NCBI RefSeq assembly: GCF_004664715.2
Contig: NC_051085.1
Span: 24,264,551 to 24,328,550 of the forward strand
DNA length: 64,000 nucleotides
Direction: 5' to 3'
Origin: Peromyscus leucopus
Taxonomy: Eukaryota; Chordata; Mammalia; Rodentia; Cricetidae
In this document: in pieces, positions 1 through 12,440 of the stretch
Position numbering within the stretch: the first letter of the stretch is position 1
Layout of the letters: each line of letters begins with the position of its first letter
The notes under the pieces: model-generated
Database searches by the model: none
Seen by the model: the letters and a program-made list of their open reading frames with translations, nothing else
What the model was told of the DNA's origin: nothing
Position numbers and translations under genes: made by a program

Positions 1-1779
1 CCTTTTAAACCCAAGCTTGGGAAAATGGAGTGAGCCAGAAGCTTTTGCCTGAGTCTTCCAGACTCTCCAAACCTCCTGAATCACTAGAGTGGGGGAAAAA
101 AAAAGAATACAAAAAAGAGAGAAAAGAAAAGAAACAAACAAAAAACCTAAGCAATGAATTCGTCTTGGGGATCCCTTTTAATAATTTTAAAGCAAAATAT
201 GAAAAAGAACTATCTGATCAAATATAGCCAATGTCTATACTTGAAAGCATTTTTTTTCTGAACCCCAGTCCTGACAAGACAGACTATGTATAGTTTGCTT
301 CGAAGTCATCTAGAGGACTATAGTATCTATGCTTTCATAACATGATTTTTCCAAAGTACCCAAGTTTTGGAAGTACAAAAACTTCCAGGACATGCCTCAC
401 TCTCATTACAATTACCTGGTCTTTTTCCTGCCTCGTACTAACATACTTCATAACACTTGAATTTCTCTCTTCCTGTAGAAATGCCATGTGCAAGATATAG
501 GAATGGTTTTCATTTTTCATTTTAGCTCAGTGCCGACTGACTGGCTGATTAAGGGCAGTTAATCCTTTCCCCAGTATTGCAGAAGCAGTTTGAGTTTGGT
601 ATAACATATAATCTGAACCTTATCCTCGTATGAATATGTAACAATGTATGTATGTGGTTACCAGTCTCGACTTTTCAGGGTCTTGCCATGATTGGGGACT
701 ATTTGGGGGAAACTATCCTGCCAGTATCCTGCTCTCAGAAGATACCGTAAATTGAGATTAGATTTTTCAGCTGTTAGCACCACCTGCTCCTTGGGTGTTA
801 CACAAAGTATTAAGAGCCTTGGATTCAGTATCATCCTTTCCATACCATTTAACCTTGCTCCTTCCATTTCTAAATTTTAGACATATGAATTCTACAGAAT
901 GTTCTTGGTCACCTCAAATAGTCTAATAAATACAGCTCTTTTAATAAAATGTAATGATCTGGGCATAGTCTTTAGTTTTTTCTGAAATTACTTTGCTATC
1001 TACTTCTTGGTTTCCAAATACAGTATAGGTTAGGGGGCAGGGTATTTCCAGTTCATGCAAAATTTTCCAGTTTTGATATTTCTAAACCCCCAGCATAGCT
1101 ACCCACTTTCCTCAAGCTTTTCAGAGAAAATCACATATGTTTCCTGGCAAACACAGTTGGGTTGTTCTAGCCCAGACCCTGTATTAGTTCTGCCCAAGGG
1201 CCTATTTCGATTGACAGGCCTGTCCTTGTTTCCATGAAGAGTTTGATACAAGAACTCAAGAAATTGCTCTTCCAGCTTGACCTTCACTTTGCACCCTGTT
1301 CGTTCACCAGTTTCTGGCTGCTATCTGAAATTCAACTTAAATACTTCCTCCATTCTACCAAAAATTCCTTTTCTATAAGAAATAACATGACAAAAATAAT
1401 AACATATGGTCATTTTCGAAAACTTTGATAGGCATATTGGAGTAAGAATTATCTGTAATATTAGTAGTCTAACTTTTACTAATTTACAAACATTCTTGAA
1501 ATATGCCATAGTGCTTATATATGATATAGTGTTTATAGATATCCTAGGTATATATTTTTCTTTTTGTCACCTAGCATAAATAAAACACTCCCATCACACA
1601 CACAGGATTATTTTAATGATATCATTGGATGGTCTCATCCATAGTAAGACAGTTCTTTGTCAGTAGACATAATGAGAAGTGCCACATGCATGTGAGATAA
1701 GGACCAAAGTAGCAGGGGAAATGCTACATTATGGGCATGTCACATAGGCCAGAAAAATCTATATTGGAGCAAATAGTAA
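1..1779. other. Unique AT-rich intergenic DNA, no gene seen
   Basis: No repeat family, splice-flanked exon or RNA gene is recognisable here. Open frames are all under about 72 codons, overlap on both strands and lack codon bias or known domains. The base composition is AT-rich with few CpGs, as expected for neutral mammalian DNA. Confidence 0.6.
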
Positions 1780-1790
1780 AACACATTTAT

Positions 1791-1795
<5 letters not shown>

Positions 1796-1826
<31 letters not shown>

Positions 1827-1974
1827 GTTTTTCGAGACAGGGTTTCTCTGTGTAGCTTTGCGCCTTTTCCTGGAACTCACTTGGTAGCCCAGGCTGGCCT
1901 CGAACTCACAGAGATCCGCCTGGCTCTGCCTCCCGAGTGCTGGGATTAAAGGCGTGCGCCACCACCGCCTGGCT
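1796..1974 (-). mobile_element. B1 SINE, young, with perfect target duplication
   Basis: A B1 (7SL-derived) SINE lies on the minus strand: a poly-T tract is followed by the B1 body in reverse, ending in the GC-rich head. Several CpGs are intact, which marks a recent copy. A 16-bp direct repeat (aacacatttattcttt) flanks it at 1780-1795 and 1975-1990, the target duplication of L1-driven insertion. The internal block reading ctttgcgccttttcctgg differs from the common mouse B1 and fits cricetid B1. Confidence 0.95.
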
Positions 1975-2089
1975 AACACATTTATTCTTTATATAATAAA
2001 AAAGAGAAAACAATTTATAACCGTAGTTGTTCTCTTGCACACTAAAGACATGCTAGTTTTCCTTTTCTCTCAGGTAAGCTTCACATAAA

Positions 2090-2125
2090 AGCACACACAC
2101 ACACACACACACACATACACACTAC
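2090..2125. repeat. (CA)n microsatellite
   Basis: An almost pure CA dinucleotide run of about 14 units with one interruption near its end. Simple repeat; no coding role. Confidence 0.95.
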
Positions 2126-3055
2126 ATGAATGCACTATACGCTCATCTCAATAATCTCAAATCCCCATCAAATTTTTTTCTACTACATTTCATTCCTCAT
2201 TGATTTTGCACCATTGTTCCTCAAACAAATGGTCCTCAAGGAATATTGGTTTGGTTGGTGAGTGGATGCAGCTAATTCACATAAGAATACCATCTGCTGA
2301 TGCTTATTTTTGCATTTTCTCCAGTTTAATTAGTTTTGACACTATGGGAATACAGGAATCTGTGATGTCTTCTTTACATGCCTATCTCCTTAAAAGTCAC
2401 CATGACCTGTGACTAAATCAGTGGTCTGCAATATCCTGGTAACCCAGCGGAGGGTTAGTTAGAGTACTAGCTGTCAATCCAGGCTCCTGAAACTCCACCT
2501 TAAGCATGCTGATGTACCTTGTCTATGCTCATATCCCAAGAAACTAAAATGAGTACATCCTACTGTAAAACATGCTACACTTCACAGCAAGCACTGGATG
2601 AACATGAACAAGAGAACTAGGGGATGGTGGTGGTTTGTGCCTTATAGGACAGTAAGATTTAATGATGCCAATTGAAACTCAATTTTGTTTTGCATGGAAA
2701 CAATTTCATTTAGTAATTTTAATAGAAGGAGGAGGGTTGAGACTAACAATCTAGGTTTATAAAAGTTTTTTTTTTCCACTAGTAGATCTCTTTGTATGTA
2801 TGGCATCTTTCGAAATGAAAATTCTCAAGAAAAGTACCCCCCCCACCCCTCATCCCTGCTTTAGCAATAAAGAAGCTATAATTTGTACCGGATGTTTTCT
2901 TGTCTGCTTTTGATATACAATCAGAGTTTTAAAAGTAACTAAATTTGCTTAGGTACTGTCCAGTCTCCCAATGCATTTATTACATCACTCTGTCTAACCA
3001 AACCAAAGAGAACCAAACAACAATCTTAATTTTTTTTTTCAGGAAGATGTGAAAA
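2126..3055. other. Unique intergenic DNA
   Basis: No repeat or exon recognised. It contains short T and C homopolymers, including eight consecutive C near 2838. Confidence 0.5.
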
Positions 3056-3545
3056 TTAATATGGCATGTAGGTGCTGTTGGTTCCAATTAAAATCAATAT
3101 CTGTCCTGATTTGTGCCTCTTGTCTCTATGACAGAAAGGGGTCTGGCTAAGGGGATACATCTGCTCCTCTCTCCCAAAGGGGCTCAAAACAAGTGAATGA
3201 CCCGCAGTGTTTATTATTAAGTTTTCAAAGGGAAAGTTGTTTTGGTCTAATTGAAGCAATAATATGAGAGAGGTTATTTCTGGTCAGTTTCCTGCTGTTT
3301 TCACTCTGGAGAATATATTCCAGGTGTGCATTGGTCTGATCTGCGGCACGAGGCTGCCTTCCCGTGAGTTTAGGCCAGCTAGTGCCAATAGAGCTGTAAA
3401 CTAGAGGCAGGATTTCCAACTGTTTGGGTCTCTCAGAGAAGCCCATTTTAGTTAACGTCACAGTGAACCAGATGGTTAACGAATGCATTCATTTTCACAA
3501 GGTCCAGTGTCCATGGAATGAAACAATCTTCAATCCCTAATACTT
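3056..3545. promoter_or_regulatory. Candidate conserved non-coding block
   Basis: This stretch is free of recognisable repeats. It holds a TTATTATTAA-type AT core beside TTTCAAAGG (TCF/LEF-like), TCTAATTGAAG (homeodomain-like), and two copies of GTTAACG at 3451-3457 and 3475-3481, 24 bp apart (HNF1 half-site-like). The motifs are seen; a regulatory role is inference. The open frames across it are short and overlapping, so it is unlikely to be coding. Confidence 0.3.
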
Positions 3546-6234
3546 TAAAGTGTTCTTTTCATTCCTCTTACTCAAAATCGTCACATCATAAATACAATGA
3601 CATAGTCGTGTTGTTATATTGCTATGCTTTTCTTTTTAAAATAAATATTGTTTTCTTTTCTTCCAGATTAATGAATGGTCTCTTGAAATAAATGAAGGCA
3701 TAAAATCACTCTGATTACTTCAAAATAATTCATTATTTAACCAGAACAGCTTGTTCTATATTCTTGTTTTTCCAGAAATAAAAATATACTCAATGATGAT
3801 TTTCAAATTTCCTTGGGATTCTAGATGTCTGTCTTCATGGATGACAGACTAAGGCTACACATGCCAAAACCAGATTTTTTGGATATAAAGCAAATATCCA
3901 GTGTGTGTTTGTCTATAATTTGTACAAGGTCCATATGACAACCATTTCTAAGCAAGTATAAAGATGGCTACAAGCAACAGTTGGAAATTTTAATAAATGC
4001 TTCCCACTAATTTGCTAATGGGTATATGTCGCAAACTTTGATATTATTTTGAGATATTTTTCCTTAACATTAAAAAATGAAAAAAGAGAATTTTTAATAG
4101 CAATTAATCTTAATTTGAAGAGTTGTATGCAGTATTTATAAGGGTTGATTATTAATTGAATACACACATAATCCACATTGGTAATTGCAGGAACAAGAGA
4201 CTTAAAGTTGAAATGCAATGTCTTCTTGGTTGCAAGTAGAATTTAAAGTTTTGGTTTTGCTGATTTTCATGTGTGAACCTAATATGAACCCACAGAGCAA
4301 AATAGTCACATTCAGAACATGGGCTGGATTTCAGGCTAATCAAGGCAGATGCCTGGGGAGGGTGGTGATGGTGATGTCTGCTGCTCACCCGCTTAATCAC
4401 GCAGACTTTCTGAGTTCAAGATGCTTCCAATGTCAGAGTGGTAGCGATTTCTCAGTTCCCGTTCCCAGATGTGGGAGTCAAAGGGTCTAGCACCGAATGT
4501 CCTCCGAGGAGGGGCCTTTGGATGAGAACAGCTTTGCTTCTCCAGAAAGAGAAAAATGAGCAGCATCATGTCAAGGGCATCCTATTTATAAAGTGCTCTG
4601 GGTTCTTTGGATGCTCTTCAAATGCTCTGAAAGATGATTACTTATGTGTTTTCACCGAGAGGGCAGAAGCCAGCTCCAGTGGCTGGGTATCAGTCAAATG
4701 GAGCCGACATTCACATTCCTTTCATTATTCTTTGCCTGCCCCTCCAAATACCACACACACAGCTATGGTCAATTACAGGGGAGCAGGTGAGGTGTACAAA
4801 TTAACACGGGAGAGAAGTGGTGAAAGTCCTGGGGGTGGGGTGGGGTTAGAAGTGGAGAGAGGGGAGAAGGCTGGAGCTGCCTGATGGGAAGGCAAGGAAC
4901 AATGCCACTTAATAACCATGAAAGTCAATAAGAGAAGATTTAAATTCTTGAACAGGAAACAAAACAAGTTTGCGTGCTCCCCATGCTAAGTGATTCCCCA
5001 AGTTTATGATGTTATGGTCTCCAGTTGATGGAGACTTGTCCCCAAATAATAACAACAAAAGCATCTTATTTAATATGCGACTACAAAAGAAGTAGAAAAA
5101 TCCTATAACAGATAATTTAAAACAATAAAAATAGAACATTACCCTATATTGTGGCCATTGTTAGCAAGTTTAAAACTGGCTTTGTGAGGGCTGGCTTGAT
5201 ATTGTCGAACTCATTATCTGCTATTCTTTACTGCTAGTAAAAGAGCTTGGAGAGATGGGAGGGGGGTAAGAAAGAATCTGTTACTCTCCCCCTCTCTATA
5301 AAACTTCTCAGTAGGTGATGCCAGAACTGGAGGAATCACACTCCCAATTTTAGTAAAGCTTTTCCATGCACACCAGAGGATTCATTATATTTTCAAATTT
5401 CGCATCTTCATTGATTATTTCTACAACAAAATTTGCTTCTGATGCAGTTTGTTCTATGGTTTACAATAGACTGAAATCATGAAAGCCTTTTCAAAGATGA
5501 AAGTACGCAGGAGGTATGTTTGAAAAAATCTTTGTTTTACATGAGACAGCCCTATTTTTTCATAGTTGAGGAAGGTTGAAACATGTCTGACAAAGAAAGC
5601 GGGTCATTTCTTAAATTTTATATTACAATATTCATCAAGCTTATACAGTAACCCAAATACTGATGAGCTTAATTATCACTTTACTTGGGGATATCTCAGA
5701 AATTCATAGTTGTTAGAGTGCAAAACAAAATGTCATTTATACTTTGTCCATCAAAACCAAAGGTGAGTTTTAAGTACTTACTTTTCTGATATAACAAATT
5801 ATCTAGTTTTAAAATAAAACAACTGGTTATGAATTGCCTTATTCACCATTAAGGAAAAAGCTTTGATCATCTGTACTAATAAATCCATTAATAATTACGA
5901 AGTTAAAAAAAGGTACCTATCACTTGTATAATCTGTAAATATTTTTCATTTCATTTGCTAAATAAAATTTGAGTGAGTCTTGGAAAAAAATATCTAACAA
6001 ACAAACCCAAAAAACTGTGCCCAAAGAAAATGAACTACTTTAGAGATCATCACAATATGAATCTAAGAGTTCATTGTGGAATATTCATTAAAACTATTGT
6101 TTTTGGTGGTGGGATGTGACAGTAGGCACCAAAGATCCCTCTAGATCAGGTCAGAACCAGCTCACCATTACAGAAATTGTGAAAGGACATATTTACAGGA
6201 TGTCCATACAATTTTTGTAACAGCTGTCACAGTT
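3546..6234. other. Unique intergenic DNA; slightly GC-richer at 4330-4890
   Basis: No transposon recognised. An open frame of 148 codons at 4438-4884 (+) runs through a locally GC-richer, purine-biased part, but it has no domain, no low-complexity-free similarity I recognise, and competing frames on the other strand. I treat it as non-coding. AT-rich sequence follows to 6234. Confidence 0.45.
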
Positions 6235-6450
6235 ACTAATAACTTATTTACATGATCATTTTATACTCTTTAAAAGCTTTATAGTATATCATCTTGGACG
6301 TAGATTTTTTTTTTTACAACAAGTAATCAGAGAACTTGATTTTACAGATAAAGGAACTGAAAGTCATAAGGCCAATTGTTTTCTCTAAGGTCATACAAAA
6401 GCACATGGAGACCATGATTGAATATTTTGTTCCGTGATCCATGCAGTCTT
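6235..6450 (+). mobile_element. MIR-type ancient SINE remnant
   Basis: The order of motifs matches the MIR core and tail: an ATTTTACAGATAAAGGAACTGA block, then a 'tctaaggtcatacaaaagcaca' type block. MIR predates placental radiation; this copy is heavily decayed. A poly-T run interrupts it near 6307. Confidence 0.55.
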
Positions 6451-6549
6451 AGTTAGATATAAGTTATTTCATCTGCACAACAATTTTATCATGATATAGA
6501 AATCTCCACATATGCTTGCTGTACAAATAGGGAATGTGATGGGAAGGTG

Positions 6550-6965
6550 TCTTTTGTTTGCTTGTTTGTTTTCAACTTAACATAAGCTAGAGTCATCTGA
6601 GAAGGAATAACCTCAATTAAGAAAATGCCTCCATGAGTTGGGACTGTAGGCAATTCTGTGGGGGCTTTTTTTTTCTGATTAGTGATTGATGTTGGAGGTT
6701 CCATTCCATTGTAGTGGTACCATTCCCAGGCTTGTAGACCATAGTTTAAAACAAAATCCAAGCTGAGTAAACCATAGAGAGCAAGCAGTAAGCAGTTTTC
6801 TTCTGAAGTTTTTCTTCAATTCCTTCCTTCCTTTAGGTTCTTGCCATGATGTTCCTAAATGATGGACTGTAATGTAGAAGTGTAACATGAAATAATTACT
6901 TCCCTCCCCAAGCTGATTTTGTTTATGGTATTTATCACAGCAGTATGAATTAAACTACTATGGGA
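6550..6965 (+). mobile_element. Rodent LTR-like (MaLR-type) repeat, copy 1
   Basis: It begins with a 'caacttaacataagctagag' block and ends with a GAAATAATT / 'ctccccaagctg' / 'tttatcacagcag' block, the order I know from an abundant muroid repeat whose 3' end resembles MaLR LTRs (polyadenylation-like signal then a fixed tail). I cannot give a secure family name. A second, more decayed copy is at 35240-35592. Confidence 0.6.
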
Positions 6966-7534
6966 GGCAGGCCTCCAAAGAGTTACATGACACTCCAAAT
7001 TAAGTCTCAAAGATTATTAAAGACAAGATTTAGTTTGATATTCTGGCTTTGTTAAAAAAAATTGGAAGGCCACCCTTAAGCCATTGGATGCATTTATACT
7101 AAGACCCCCTTGCATTCTCAGTTTATCTGTGTGTTATTTGTTGAGGTCAGTAGGGATGAGCATCACTTAGTGGTCTTGCAGAATTATGGAAGTTGTTGTG
7201 ATTTGTGTTGAATTATAACTTCTAGAACATAAAATATTCATTATGTTGCAGATTCCACACATAGTTGTGAATGAATGAACCAGGTTATTTTGCTTAGAAC
7301 TCCTGAGATCTGAAGTTGATCTATCATTCTCATATAAAGCCACAAATACAAAACCAACCAAGCAATAAAACAAAAAAGTAAAATGGAAAGCACCCACCTT
7401 TGTTTCTACACTCCTCTAATTTTTCCTTGTTTTGTAAATTGTATATATTTCCTAGGTATGCAAGGATCCTTGTCATTGGCAACAAGCACTTGAAGACACA
7501 GGATTCATCTGTTTATCTCATTGATTGCCCTCCA

Positions 7535-7645
7535 ATCAGTTATTCAATAAACATTTACCGATCATCTTTTCATGGCAGGCACTGCTCCAAGAGCAAGAGA
7601 AAGCACTGAAGGAAAATAGAACCTCTCTAAGCCCATTATCCCATA
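7535..7645 (+). mobile_element. LINE-2 or MIR 3'-end remnant
   Basis: The block 'attcaataaacatttaccga ... ggcaggcactgctccaag' follows the L2 3'-end pattern (ttcaataaa-tattta ... gccaggcactg). Decayed and short. Confidence 0.5.
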
Positions 7646-8022
7646 GTTTGGAGACACTGAGCAAATATGCCTAAACACAGAGGTAGGAAACTGAAGTATC
7701 TGAGAATGAAGTAAGGAAGGCATCAGGAACACAGAGGGGTCAGCTATGACTACGCACTGTCCTAGGAGGTGTCAAGAATGAGGGGATACTTCATTAGGGA
7801 ACCTGAAGGAATGAACCATGTTGAGATCAGAGGAACAAAAGAGGAAAAATACTAAGGCAAGACCATTAAGTGAAAAGAAAGATAAGCAAGGGAAAAGTTG
7901 TTGTCTAGGCAGGAGAAGAAAAAAAATTTAAAAGAACATGTATAAAATACAAAACAAAACAAAAACAAGCAGCAACAAAACATGACACTCCAACAAGATT
8001 CTTGAGGTATACCAGGAACACA

Positions 8023-8125
8023 CTTATAGCATTGGGCATGTAGAATATTTGCCCACACATTTCAAAACCCTGAGTCCAATGTGCAGAACAGTCTAAAGAA
8101 AGAAAGAAAAAAAAAAAAAAAAAAA
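8023..8125 (+). mobile_element. Diverged ID SINE with poly-A tail
   Basis: The sequence follows the BC1/tRNA-Ala-derived ID element in order: a 'tatagcattgggcatgtag' head, a middle with 'aaaaccctgagtccaatg', then a (GAAA)n/poly-A tail. Divergence is high, so the call rests on the order of blocks and the tail. Confidence 0.55.
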
Positions 8126-8320
8126 CATTAGATGAGGTTAGGTGGAGCCAGAACTTACAAGCAGAGGTAGGCCATTTTAGACCAGTGATAGGAACCCTCA
8201 CTGAAGAGGTTAGAAAAAGGAATGAATTTTAAAATTCTATTTCACATTGTGAGAATTAACTGGAGAGGGAAAGGTTAAGGCTTGACAAGACATTTGGATT
8301 AGAGTATCAAGATTACAGGA

Positions 8321-8493
8321 ACCCAGGAAGTGGTGGCTCAAATTCTTAATCTCAACTCTTGGGAGGCAGAGGCAGGCAAATCTCTATGAGTTCCAGGCCA
8401 TTTTGGGCTAGAGAGTGAGTTGGAGGACAGCGAACTTTACCCAGTGAAACCCTGTCTTAATAAGAAACAAAACAAAACATGCAGACAAACAAA
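8321..8493 (+). mobile_element. B1 SINE, old, with 13-bp target duplication
   Basis: B1 body in sense with the left block 'cttgggaggcagaggcaggc' and a tail of CAAAA-type units. Despite body decay, a perfect 13-bp duplication (caagattacagga) lies at 8308-8320 and 8494-8506. Confidence 0.9.
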
Positions 8494-8544
8494 CAAGATT
8501 ACAGGAAGGTAATTTGGCATTATGGTAATTCAGAAATCTGGCTC

Positions 8545-8628
8545 AGGGGCAAAAGAGAAGGCTCAGTGAGTGATGGTGCTTGCCACTAGGCCGGACCTGA
8601 ATTCCATCCCCAGAACCCACACGCATGT

Positions 8629-8665
<37 letters not shown>

Positions 8666-8690
8666 ATGTGTGCACACACAAAATAAAGGA
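8545..8690 (+). mobile_element. tRNA-derived SINE (B4/B2-like) with CA tail
   Basis: A 'agaaggctcagtgagtgatg' head and 'gacctgaattccatccccag' B-box-like block are followed by 'aacccacacgcatgtg', a pure (CA)n tract at 8629-8664 and an AAATAAAG-type tail. Exact subfamily uncertain. Confidence 0.65.
8629..8664. repeat. (CA)n microsatellite in a SINE tail
   Basis: About 18 CA units, arising in the 3' part of the tRNA-derived SINE that precedes it. Confidence 0.95.
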
Positions 8691-8825
8691 AGTATTTACA
8701 GCAGTGCTTATATACATGTTTTACACTTATTACATGTTTTGACCCCTGAGAAATTTATATTCAACTCCAAACATATTGGTGTAAAAAACCAGGTATACAA
8801 ATAAAATATTTACTAATAATAAATC

Positions 8826-8845
8826 TACCTCTATCTATCTCTCTA

Positions 8846-8878
<33 letters not shown>

Positions 8879-8890
8879 CTATCTCTATAT
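8826..8890. repeat. (TCTA)n/(TC)n microsatellite
   Basis: Interleaved CTAT tetranucleotides and CT dinucleotides; directly beside the poly-T end of the next B1. Confidence 0.95.
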
Positions 8891-8902
8891 ATTGGGTTGT
8901 TT

Positions 8903-9060
8903 GTTTTTTTTTTTTTTTTGAGACAGGGTTTCTCTGTGTAGCTTTGAAGCCTATTCTGGAACTTGCTCTGTAGACCAGGCTGGCCTTGAACTCACTGAGA
9001 CCTGCCTGCCTTGGCCTCCCAAGTGCTGGGATTAAAGGCGTGTGCCACCACCACCCAGCC
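8903..9060 (-). mobile_element. B1 SINE
   Basis: Poly-T then 'gagacagggtttctctgtgt' and the complete reverse B1 body to 'ccaccaccacccagcc'. No clear target duplication was found. Confidence 0.93.
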
Positions 9061-9814
9061 AAAAAATAATTTAAAAAAAAATTGATATGCATATAATTTT
9101 GCTGTTTATTAAATTTTAAAGCAAATTTGCAACATAATGTGATTTATTTTTATGTTTACATTAAACATTAACTCTTGGCTGAATATTTTGCATAATGATT
9201 TTAGAAGTTGATAGATACTTGGATTTTAGAATCAACTATGCTAAGAATGCTACCTAATACACAGATGTAGCAGAAAACGGTAGAAGCATGCTTTAGGTAT
9301 TAAAAAAAATATGATGGACACTCTGTCCTAATCCTAAGGAAAAAACAATTTAACAATATTTAATGAAACTGAAGTCAGCAACTCAACTAGTAATTTTTAG
9401 AATCAAACATTCTAGTATAGGACGATCTAAAAAAATACTGATATGCTTATTTGCATATTGAGGAATGAGGAGAAAAAGTCTATATTTTCTATTATTAAGG
9501 CATTTTGTTTTTATAGAAGCAGAAAACTTCGAATGTACAGAAAACAACTACAACACATAACATGAAGTAGTCTCCAGGACATGGTGTTTCCTGCAAATTC
9601 TGCTGATGTGGTATGGTGTAGCTAAGTGTGCAGTGTGCAGTGAGCACAATGTGTTTGGGACCAAGGCTGCTGCAAAGTGTGAGGCCTCAGGGACAGACAA
9701 ATGCTAACAAAAACACCTGGAGTCATTACTCATTTGATTTTGGGTTACTTTTAGTCTTTATGCATTCAGAAAACTCTCACTGTTGCCAAATTTTTCATGA
9801 CTCTGACAGTTAGT
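9061..9814. other. Unique AT-rich DNA
   Basis: No repeat or exon recognised. Confidence 0.55.
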
Positions 9815-10405
9815 TGTTGCATGAATCCTAAATGGTCTTATAATAAGAACGTGGAGCCAGATATTGGGGTAAATGCTGAAAGATCAGAGAGATGAAGGAA
9901 CATGCCACAAGAGAAACTTCCCACCACTACCAAATTCTCAGGCTGAATGGAAGGTGAGATCCTGTCTCCATGAACCCTCTGACTGAAAGCCTCTGAGTCC
10001 TCAGCTGAAAGACTTTAGTTCCTGTCTCCTCATGCCTTATATGCCTTTCTCTGCCCAGCCATTTCACCTCCTTCTTAGTACTTGGATTAATGGTGTGTGT
10101 GCTTCTCAAATAACTGGTATTAAAGGCACGAGATCTCAAGTGCTGGAATTAAAGGCATATGACTCCCAAGTACTGGAATTAAAGGTGTGAGCCACCACTG
10201 CCTGGCTCTGTTTATTTCCTAGACTGAATCAATCTCATCTAGTCCATTGTGGCTTTGAGCTCCATGCAGAGACGGATCTCTGCCTCCCAAGTGCTAAGAT
10301 TAAAGGTGTGTACCACCACTGCCTGACCTCTATGTTTAATCTAGTGGCTGGCTCTGTCCTCTGATCCTCAGGCAAGCTTTATTTGACCTACAGTATATCA
10401 CCACA
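9815..10405 (-). mobile_element. ERVK-type solo LTR, five-module variant
   Basis: Read on the minus strand it begins TGTGGTGATATACTG and ends ...ATGCAACA. It shows the AATAAAGCTTGCCTGAGG block, a 'gccactagattaaacataga' block, five B1-like 'cctttaat-cccag-cacttggg' modules, a TATA-like 'catataagg', and the 'ctgatctttcagca' tail block. Flanking hexamers gttagt (9809-9814) and gtcagt (10406-10411) match 5 of 6, fitting a decayed ERVK target duplication. This is the longest of the seven related LTRs (591 bp). Confidence 0.85.
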
Positions 10406-11683
10406 GTCAGTTACATAGTCATAGAGAATAGTGACCCATTGTTTACAAAGTTGAAGCTTACTGTGCTGGGGAGGCATGGGAACTGAAGGAGAATGCAGCA
10501 TTTCTGAAACCAGATGAAGACAGAATTCTAAGAAACAATTACTTAATCAGGTCTGGCTTTTCATTTGCTTTTTAATCAAACAAGATTTTAAAAGTCTACT
10601 TGAAAAAATAAACCATAATATTTTGCAGTTTAAGTATGATTTTCATTTTATAAAAATTACTCACTAGTTATACTTATGGGATATTATTTATAGTCTTTAT
10701 TTCCAGTCTTTACCTGAATTACTTCACTTCCAAATGGAAGCTAGGTCTGCAAAGGTCTGCTTTAACGTAATGTTGGAATTATCATTAGGAAGACAAATGG
10801 AATAAGTAAGTAAATATGAAGACTGAATTTCCATTAGGTCACAGTAAAGACAGTGCAAACTTAGTGAAAAGAGCAGCCTGTGGGCGAACATTGGTTTCAC
10901 ACACAGGACGTGGTAGGAATTGGTCATTCTGATTCCATCGTCATTCTCTGAGGATGAAGATGTACTACCTCAGAAGACTACAATTAACACTAAGAGGAAA
11001 AGATTCAAAATTGTGTATTATAAACACACATTATTAACCTTAATCATTATATATCTTTCAAAGTAATTATTTTCTTTAAAAATACACACTATATTATTGT
11101 CCTCCAGGTTATCTTGACCATAAATTATTCAGTGACATAATTTTTGCTTATTTATTTTGTAGTGGCTAGATTTGCTATTTAAAACTTTTAAGCAATTGTT
11201 TTCTTTCTTCCAGAGTTAGTTTAACTCAAGTATAGGCAAACAATTAGAAAGAGTCTTCTAGTCATCTTTTGCTTAGCCATTCTAGGAAGACTTGCTGACC
11301 CCAAAAGACTCTGTTTTTTTGTTTGTTTGTCTGTTTGTTTCTTTTCAAAACTTTGCTCCACTCAAATGGAAGACACAACTTAAAAAAATCTTCCTGCAAT
11401 AGCCGGTGCCTCAAGATGAGCAGAATTCTCTGGGGGAAAATATGTTTTTTAAGCATACATAAAATAAATGTGTGACCATTTAAAGTACTCCATCTGTGTT
11501 TTTGTCTAACTCGGCCTTTTGTGCAGACCTAAGTAAACACAGGACCTGAATGGTTGCTTACCTGTTTATCAGAAGAAGTTGCAGCATTAATTCAGATGAG
11601 AGATCTATAACTTATTATGAAATGAAAGAAAATTCATCTTCAAAGAAAACCTGAACAGAAGATTCCAATTCAAAATAATTTGC
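10406..11683. other. Unique AT-rich DNA
   Basis: No repeat or exon recognised; the open frames on the minus strand at 10724 and 11262 are short and featureless. Confidence 0.5.
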
Positions 11684-12038
11684 TGTGATAATATATTGTA
11701 TACCCTAATAAGGATCAGAGAACAGAACAAGCCACTAGAGTAAACATAAATGCCAGGCAGTGGCAGCACACACCTTTAATCCCAGTACTGGGAAGCATAC
11801 ACGCCTTCACTGGCTCGGCAGAGAAAGGTATATCAGGCATGAGGAGACAGGAACAAGAAGTCTTGTAGGCTGAGGAAGCTCTTTTGGCTAGAGCGCTTTC
11901 AGGCTGAGTAGTTGGTGAGGTAAGAGGTGATGGCTGTGGCTTGCTCAGCTTCTTTTATCTTTCAGCTTTCACCCCAATATCTATATCTTGTTTTTTTTTT
12001 TTTTTAAATTAAAAGACCTTTTTTAAATTTGAGCAACA
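11684..12038 (+). repeat. 5' LTR of the provirus
   Basis: Starts TGTGATAATATATTG and ends GAGCAACA (TG...CA). It carries one full B1-like module and a truncated second, a degraded TATA-like 'ggtatatcagg' (TATATAAGG in sister LTRs) and the 'atctttcagctttcacccc' block. It has a deletion of about 10 bp after CCCTAATAA relative to the 3' LTR, so the two LTRs differ by indels as well as substitutions. Confidence 0.9.
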
Positions 12039-12040
12039 TG

Positions 12041-12058
12041 TGGCACCCAACGTGGGGC
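12041..12058 (+). other. Primer binding site, tRNA-Lys type
   Basis: tggcacccaacgtggggc starts two bases after the LTR end. It matches the complement of the 3' end of tRNA-Lys(CUU) except for one A where G is expected, a CpG-decay change. Use of this tRNA-Lys isoacceptor is known from betaretrovirus-like (ERVK) elements. Confidence 0.85.
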
Positions 12059-12369
12059 ACAAATTCACGAAAAAGCCTCTTGCCGGTAGCCGTGTAGTCC
12101 GCAGCTCAGGCCTGAGCTGCATGAGGCCAGAGTCTCCACCCACTTGGGTCAGAGTCCCTACCCTGTAGACTGTTTTTGTTATAGCCTCTCTGCAGCAAAT
12201 TCCCCAAACTCAGGCTCTAAACACACCAGACTTAGCCACTTTTGCACATCGCCCCATGCACATGGCTGGATCTTTGCTGCTTTCCTCTCCTGGTGGGTTT
12301 TGGCTTTCCTTGAGCCCCCTCCTTGGTCTGTTGCCACACTGTCATCTGAAGTATTATTGTCAGCAGAAC

Positions 12370-12379
12370 TGGTGAGTCA
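12370..12379 (+). promoter_or_regulatory. Possible major splice donor in the leader
   Basis: ACTG|GTGAGTCA, a close match to the 5' splice consensus, lies in the 380-bp leader about 70 bp before the gag start, the usual position of a retroviral major splice donor. Since no env was found, its use is uncertain. Confidence 0.4.
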
Positions 12380-12440
12380 ATTAAGATTTCTTAAAGGGAG
12401 AAATTAGTTAAAAGAAAGTTTTTTTTCCCCACATTAAACC

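Noticed and set aside
4438..4884. 148-codon open frame
   Set aside because: No domain or signal, runs through locally GC-richer sequence that thins out stop codons, and competing frames exist on the other strand.
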